Shown in pieces: positions 4,394 to 5,132 of a stretch of DNA of 5,132 bases. Under the pieces are notes generated by a model. That model had not been told where the DNA came from. It searched no databases and saw only the letters and a list, made by a program, of their open reading frames with translations. Position numbers and translations under genes: made by a program. Within the stretch, counting starts at the first letter, position 1. Every line of letters begins with the position of its first letter. This DNA comes from Spirochaetaceae bacterium (GTDB lineage: Bacteria; Spirochaetota; Spirochaetia; Treponematales; Breznakiellaceae), in NCBI GenBank assembly GCA_031280115.1, contig JAITHF010000083.1:1-5132 (forward strand), read 5' to 3'.

Positions 4394-5132
4394 TTTTGAG
4401 TGAATTTATGTTTTCAAGTACCGCTTTGCCGGATTCCAGCAGGGAAGAGGACTCGTCTTTGATTTTTAAGATAAGGGTGTTTATCTCGTTCAGCGCCTCA
4501 AGTACCTGCTGCCCCCCGTTATTCTGCACCTCAACGGCGTTTTTGATACTCAGCTCCTCGCTTTTCACCGCGTTTGCCAGGGACACGATAAGGTCGAACT
4601 GAATCTGAGCGTGCGCCGAAGACTCGGTGGAAACGTCAATAAGGGTTTTGATATTTTTAAGGCTCTTTTCGATTTCGCTCGCCTGATGGCCTGAGTCGTC
4701 CGCCAGATGCCGTATCTCGCCGGCAACCACCGCGAATCCCTTGCCAATAGCCTCTCCCGCGTGGGCCGCCTCTATTGCCGCGTTCATGCCCAGAATACTG
4801 GTCTCTTCGGCGATATTGCTAATCACCTTGCAGGCTTCGATAAGCGCTTCGGACTGGGTGGACACGTTGGCGATAAGCTCCCCGATTTTGAGGAGCCGGT
4901 TCTTGCCTTCAAGGGAGGATGTATTCAGTTTAATAACCGCTTCGGCGTTATGTTCAAGAGTCTTATGGATAGAACGGATATTCTTCACCATTTCTTCAAT
5001 GGCGCTTGAAGATTTAATCACTGCCGACGCGGTTTCGTTAATATGGTTTGAGAGGGTGCCAATGCCTTCAATGCTTTTGTTCATCTCTTTGAAAGTAAGC
5101 CCGTACACCGTGCTAATGGTGTGCTCGATTTC
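4386..5132 (-). CDS. Methyl-accepting chemotaxis protein, C-terminal signalling part (5' end outside window)
   Basis: The frame is open from the right edge and ends at TAG (4388-4386), giving 248 visible residues. These form the long antiparallel coiled coil of a chemoreceptor signalling domain, which binds CheW and CheA in the chemosensory array. The hairpin tip lies at visible residues about 104-146, reading [18 protein letters not shown] then [26 protein letters not shown]. The common form is [20 protein letters not shown] with FAVVADEVRKLA, so this tip is recognisable but divergent (SILGM, Gly for Asp before EIR). About 100 residues precede the tip and about 100 follow it, both Ser/Glu/Ala-rich and helical. 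The sensor and any membrane segments are not in the window, so the ligand is unknown and membrane location cannot be judged. A GTG at 5108 is internal to the domain, not the real start. The gene's end overlaps era. Confidence 0.9.
   Translation of the reverse strand, partial: EIEHTISTVYGLTFKEMNKSIEGIGTLSNHINETASAVIKSSSAIEEMVKNIRSIHKTLEHNAEAVIKLNTSSLEGKNRLLKIGELIANVSTQSEALIEACKVISNIAEETSILGMNAAIEAAHAGEAIGKGFAVVAGEIRHLADDSGHQASEIEKSLKNIKTLIDVSTESSAHAQIQFDLIVSLANAVKSEELSIKNAVEVQNNGGQQVLEALNEINTLILKIKDESSSLLESGKAVLENINSLKNV

Noticed and set aside
1..5132. CRISPR array, insertion sequence, toxin-antitoxin or phage module
   Set aside because: No regularly spaced identical repeats, no transposase or integrase motifs and no paired small genes were found on either strand.

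Overview
The window is an ordinary housekeeping stretch of a bacterial chromosome. It has one unusual, repeat-rich intergenic region at its left end. Gene content and sequence style (GC-rich genes, a PSAGKS-type Era P-loop, a divergent chemoreceptor tip reading [17 protein letters not shown]) suggest a spirochaete of the Treponema group, possibly a GC-rich gut treponeme. This placement is an inference from pattern memory, not from a search.

Left part (1-585): bases 2-112 can be read as the last 36 codons of an unrecognised plus-strand gene. Next come about 470 bases with no convincing gene. They hold a candidate terminator overlapping a good sigma70-like promoter, a perfect 12-bp palindrome, a second hairpin with a T-run, a perfect 11-bp-stem hairpin, a 93-nt segment closed by an 8-bp inverted repeat, and two small hairpins with GCA loops. 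The last of these sits inside the spacer of the likely prfA promoter. The density of inverted repeats suggests a dispersed repeat element or a structured RNA.

Centre (586-3470, plus strand): prfA (release factor 1) overlaps prmC by an ATGA junction. PrmC methylates the glutamine of the release-factor GGQ motif, so enzyme and substrate are co-transcribed. After 78 bases, which contain a candidate promoter, comes a plsC-type 1-acylglycerol-3-phosphate acyltransferase. Oddities are a 9-bp tandem repeat that adds a charged N-terminal tail to RF1, Cys after GGQ in RF1, NLPY instead of NPPY in PrmC, and an AT-rich inverted repeat inside prmC.

Right part (3467-5132, minus strand): era, the ribosome-assembly GTPase, converges on plsC with overlapping stop codons. 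Its start overlaps the end of an upstream methyl-accepting chemotaxis protein gene by 8 nt. The N-terminal part of that gene lies beyond the window.

No previously undescribed defence, mobile or biosynthetic system is visible. The points most worth checking are the 113-585 region, the RF1 tail and the RF1/PrmC active-site variants.
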